Assembly (NCBI GenBank): GCA_902556825.1
Contig: CACDXO010000003.1
Location: forward strand, 1 to 56,029
DNA length: 56,029 nt
Source: an uncultured Pelagibacteraceae bacterium
GTDB lineage: Bacteria; Pseudomonadota; Alphaproteobacteria; Pelagibacterales; Pelagibacteraceae
Direction of reading: 5' to 3'
Shown in pieces: positions 54,600-56,029 of this stretch. Positions within the stretch are counted from its first letter, which is position 1. Every line of letters begins with the position of its first letter. A model generated the notes under the pieces. The model was given only the letters and a program-made list of their open reading frames with translations. It did no database searches and had not been told where the DNA came from. A program made the translations under genes and the position numbers.

Positions 54600-55988
54600 A
54601 TGAAAAATAGAAAAGAATATGACAGTATTGGTGGAATTAACGTGCCTGTGGATAAGTATTGGGGAGCATCTACACAAAGATCAAGTAAATATTTTGATAT
54701 AGGAGATTTTTTAGTTAGACCAATAGTAATTAAATCAATTGCTATAATTAAAAAAGCTGCAGCAATAGTAAATGCAAAAAATGGTGATCTAGATAAAAAA
54801 ATAAGTAAAACAATTGTTAAAGCTGCAAATGAAGTTATTTCTGGAAAATTAACAAGCCATTTCCCTCTAAAAGTTTGGCAAACAGGATCTGGCACACAAA
54901 CTAACATGAATGTTAATGAAGTTATTGCTAATAGAGCAATAGAAATTTTAGGTGGAAAAAAAGGATCAAAAAAACCCGTACATCCAAATGACCATGTGAA
55001 TAAATCTCAATCAACCAACGATGTCTTTCCTACTGCTATGCATATGGCAATCGCTATCACAGCAAAAGAAAAATTAATTCCAAGTCTAAACTTGCTTAAT
55101 TTACAATTAAAGAAAAAATCAAAGGAATTTAAAAAAATTGTTAAAGTTGGTAGAACACATTTGCAAGATGCTACTCCTTTAACTTTGGGTCAAGAATTTT
55201 CTGGTTATCATTTCCAATTAACAAAATGTATTGAAAGAATAAAAAAAGCTTTAGAAGAGATATATTTTTTAGCACAAGGCGGCACTGCTGTGGGAACTGG
55301 ACTAAATACTAGAAAAGGTTTTGATAAAAAAATAGTGTCTGAAATAAAAAAAATTACAAAACTTCCTTTTAAACCCTCTCCAAACAAATTTGCCTCTTTA
55401 GCAGCTCATGATTCTATAGTTAATTTTTCTGGAACAATGAATACTACTGCAGTTTGTTTAATGAAAATTGCAAATGATATAAGATTTTTAGGATCGGGCC
55501 CTAGGGCTGGATACGGAGAGCTTATTTTGCCAGAAAATGAACCGGGTTCTTCTATTATGCCCGGAAAAGTAAATCCAACTCAATGCGAAGCTGTAACCAT
55601 GGTATGTGTAAAAGTAATTGGAAACCACAATGGAATAACAATGGCAGGATCACATGGACATTTCGAATTAAATGTTTTTAAACCACTAATCATACATAAC
55701 ATCTTACAATCAATTCATATAATGTCAGATTCTGCAAAAAGTTTCGCAAAATATTGTGTTTCTGGTTTGAAAGCTGACAAAAAAAGAATTAAGGAATTAT
55801 TGGATAATTCTTTAATGTTGGTAACGGCACTAGCTCCACATGTTGGATATGATAATGCAGCAAAAATTGCAAAAAAAGCTCTAAAGAATAAGACCAAATT
55901 AAAAGAAGAGGCTTTGAAATCCGGATTAATTAGTGAAAAGGAATATAATAAAATAGTTGATCCAAAAAAAATGATTAATCCAAGTTAA
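54600..55988 (+). CDS. fumC: Fumarate hydratase, class II
   Basis: Interconverts fumarate and malate in the TCA cycle without an Fe-S cluster. The 462-residue protein has [14 protein letters not shown] (95-108), [21 protein letters not shown] (128-148), [10 protein letters not shown] (184-193, catalytic His 187) and the superfamily signature [10 protein letters not shown] (316-325) with the catalytic Ser. It is complete; the stop lies 41 bp before the right edge. It is divergent from the MazG-like gene over 69 bp. Confidence 0.97.
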   Translation: MKNRKEYDSIGGINVPVDKYWGASTQRSSKYFDIGDFLVRPIVIKSIAIIKKAAAIVNAKNGDLDKKISKTIVKAANEVISGKLTSHFPLKVWQTGSGTQTNMNVNEVIANRAIEILGGKKGSKKPVHPNDHVNKSQSTNDVFPTAMHMAIAITAKEKLIPSLNLLNLQLKKKSKEFKKIVKVGRTHLQDATPLTLGQEFSGYHFQLTKCIERIKKALEEIYFLAQGGTAVGTGLNTRKGFDKKIVSEIKKITKLPFKPSPNKFASLAAHDSIVNFSGTMNTTAVCLMKIANDIRFLGSGPRAGYGELILPENEPGSSIMPGKVNPTQCEAVTMVCVKVIGNHNGITMAGSHGHFELNVFKPLIIHNILQSIHIMSDSAKSFAKYCVSGLKADKKRIKELLDNSLMLVTALAPHVGYDNAAKIAKKALKNKTKLKEEALKSGLISEKEYNKIVDPKKMINPS

Positions 55989-56029
55989 TTTTTCTAAACT
56001 CTTTGGAAATTAAATTATTTAATTGTTGA
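55975..56029 (-). CDS. Possible C-terminal end of a minus-strand gene (partial)
   Basis: A minus-strand frame entering from the right edge stays open for 17 codons and ends at TAA (55975-55977), with a protein tail reading [15 protein letters not shown]. It would overlap the 3' end of fumC by 14 bp, as other convergent pairs in this window do. The piece is too short to identify. Confidence 0.3.
   Translation of the reverse strand, partial: QQLNNLISKEFRKINLD

Noticed and set aside
1-56029. CRISPR arrays, tRNA or rRNA genes, insertion sequences, prophage or integrase genes
   Set aside because: No regularly spaced repeats, no GC-rich cloverleaf or rRNA stretches, and no transposase or integrase-like protein were seen on either strand.

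Overview
The window looks like a chromosome segment of a SAR11-type marine alphaproteobacterium (Pelagibacterales, Candidatus Pelagibacter or a close relative). The sequence is strongly AT-rich. Genes are packed with spacers of a few bases or overlapping stops. The content fits a streamlined ocean heterotroph: proteorhodopsin beside an adrenodoxin-type ferredoxin, NAD-dependent formate dehydrogenase, a 5-oxoproline pathway and a propionyl-CoA synthetase. I assign the taxon from gene content and style, not from a marker-gene comparison. I see no rRNA, tRNA, CRISPR array, insertion sequence or prophage. The only stretches without a large gene that exceed about 150 bp are 15635-15995 (holds a 58-codon YdcH-family gene), 35566-35727 (umuD control region) and 49488-49698 (proteorhodopsin/prpE control region).

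Layout. 1-9989: a cut-off DMT transporter, then mobA-moeA (molybdenum cofactor), divergent from a tight operon of an IscU/NifU-like scaffold, an HPP membrane protein, fdhD, fdsB (with a fused FdsG/NuoE-like domain), fdsA and selO. 9995-15945: an FAD oxidoreductase, an SDR, and a lipid-modification set (FAD amine-oxidase-like protein, DUF1365, CFA-synthase-like methyltransferase, DUF3833 lipoprotein), plus a small YdcH-family gene. 15996-19269: 5-oxoprolinase genes pxpB-pxpC with a DMT transporter, divergent from pxpA. 19269-20381: a TPR protein and a TerC protein. 20378-27222 (minus): psd, pssA, a glycosyltransferase, rlmE, a CBS-less guaB, a TPR protein, guaA and panB.

27299-35565: icd facing alaS; recA with its own terminator and a candidate LexA operator; tolC, glycerate 3-kinase, a GFA protein and a secreted nuclease. 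35677-37381: umuDC behind a nearly ideal promoter and LexA operator. 37378-42234: serA, serC, a DUF1015 protein and a TrpB2-type enzyme. 42311-46190 (minus): a compact operon of a GT39/ArnT-like membrane transferase, a 39-residue membrane peptide, a Dpm1/ArnC-like GT2 and two different Fe(II)/2-oxoglutarate dioxygenases. This is the part of the window whose joint function is least explained. 46270-56029: a DksA with a degenerate zinc finger, GST, ferredoxin-NADP reductase, ferredoxin, a blue-tuned proteorhodopsin, prpE, an SMR transporter, dihydroorotase, YgfZ, a MazG-like protein and fumC.

How it fits together. Formate oxidation, formaldehyde-type chemistry (GFA), glycerate to 3-phosphoglycerate to serine, light-driven proton pumping and propionate activation suit a cell living on small dissolved organic compounds. 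The two LexA-type boxes share the half site GAACAAAA and suggest a small, intact SOS circuit (recA plus umuDC). Four of eight convergent gene pairs share the same 4-bp stop-codon overlap, and only two clear intrinsic terminators were found. Compactness therefore seems to have been selected at gene ends as well as in spacers.
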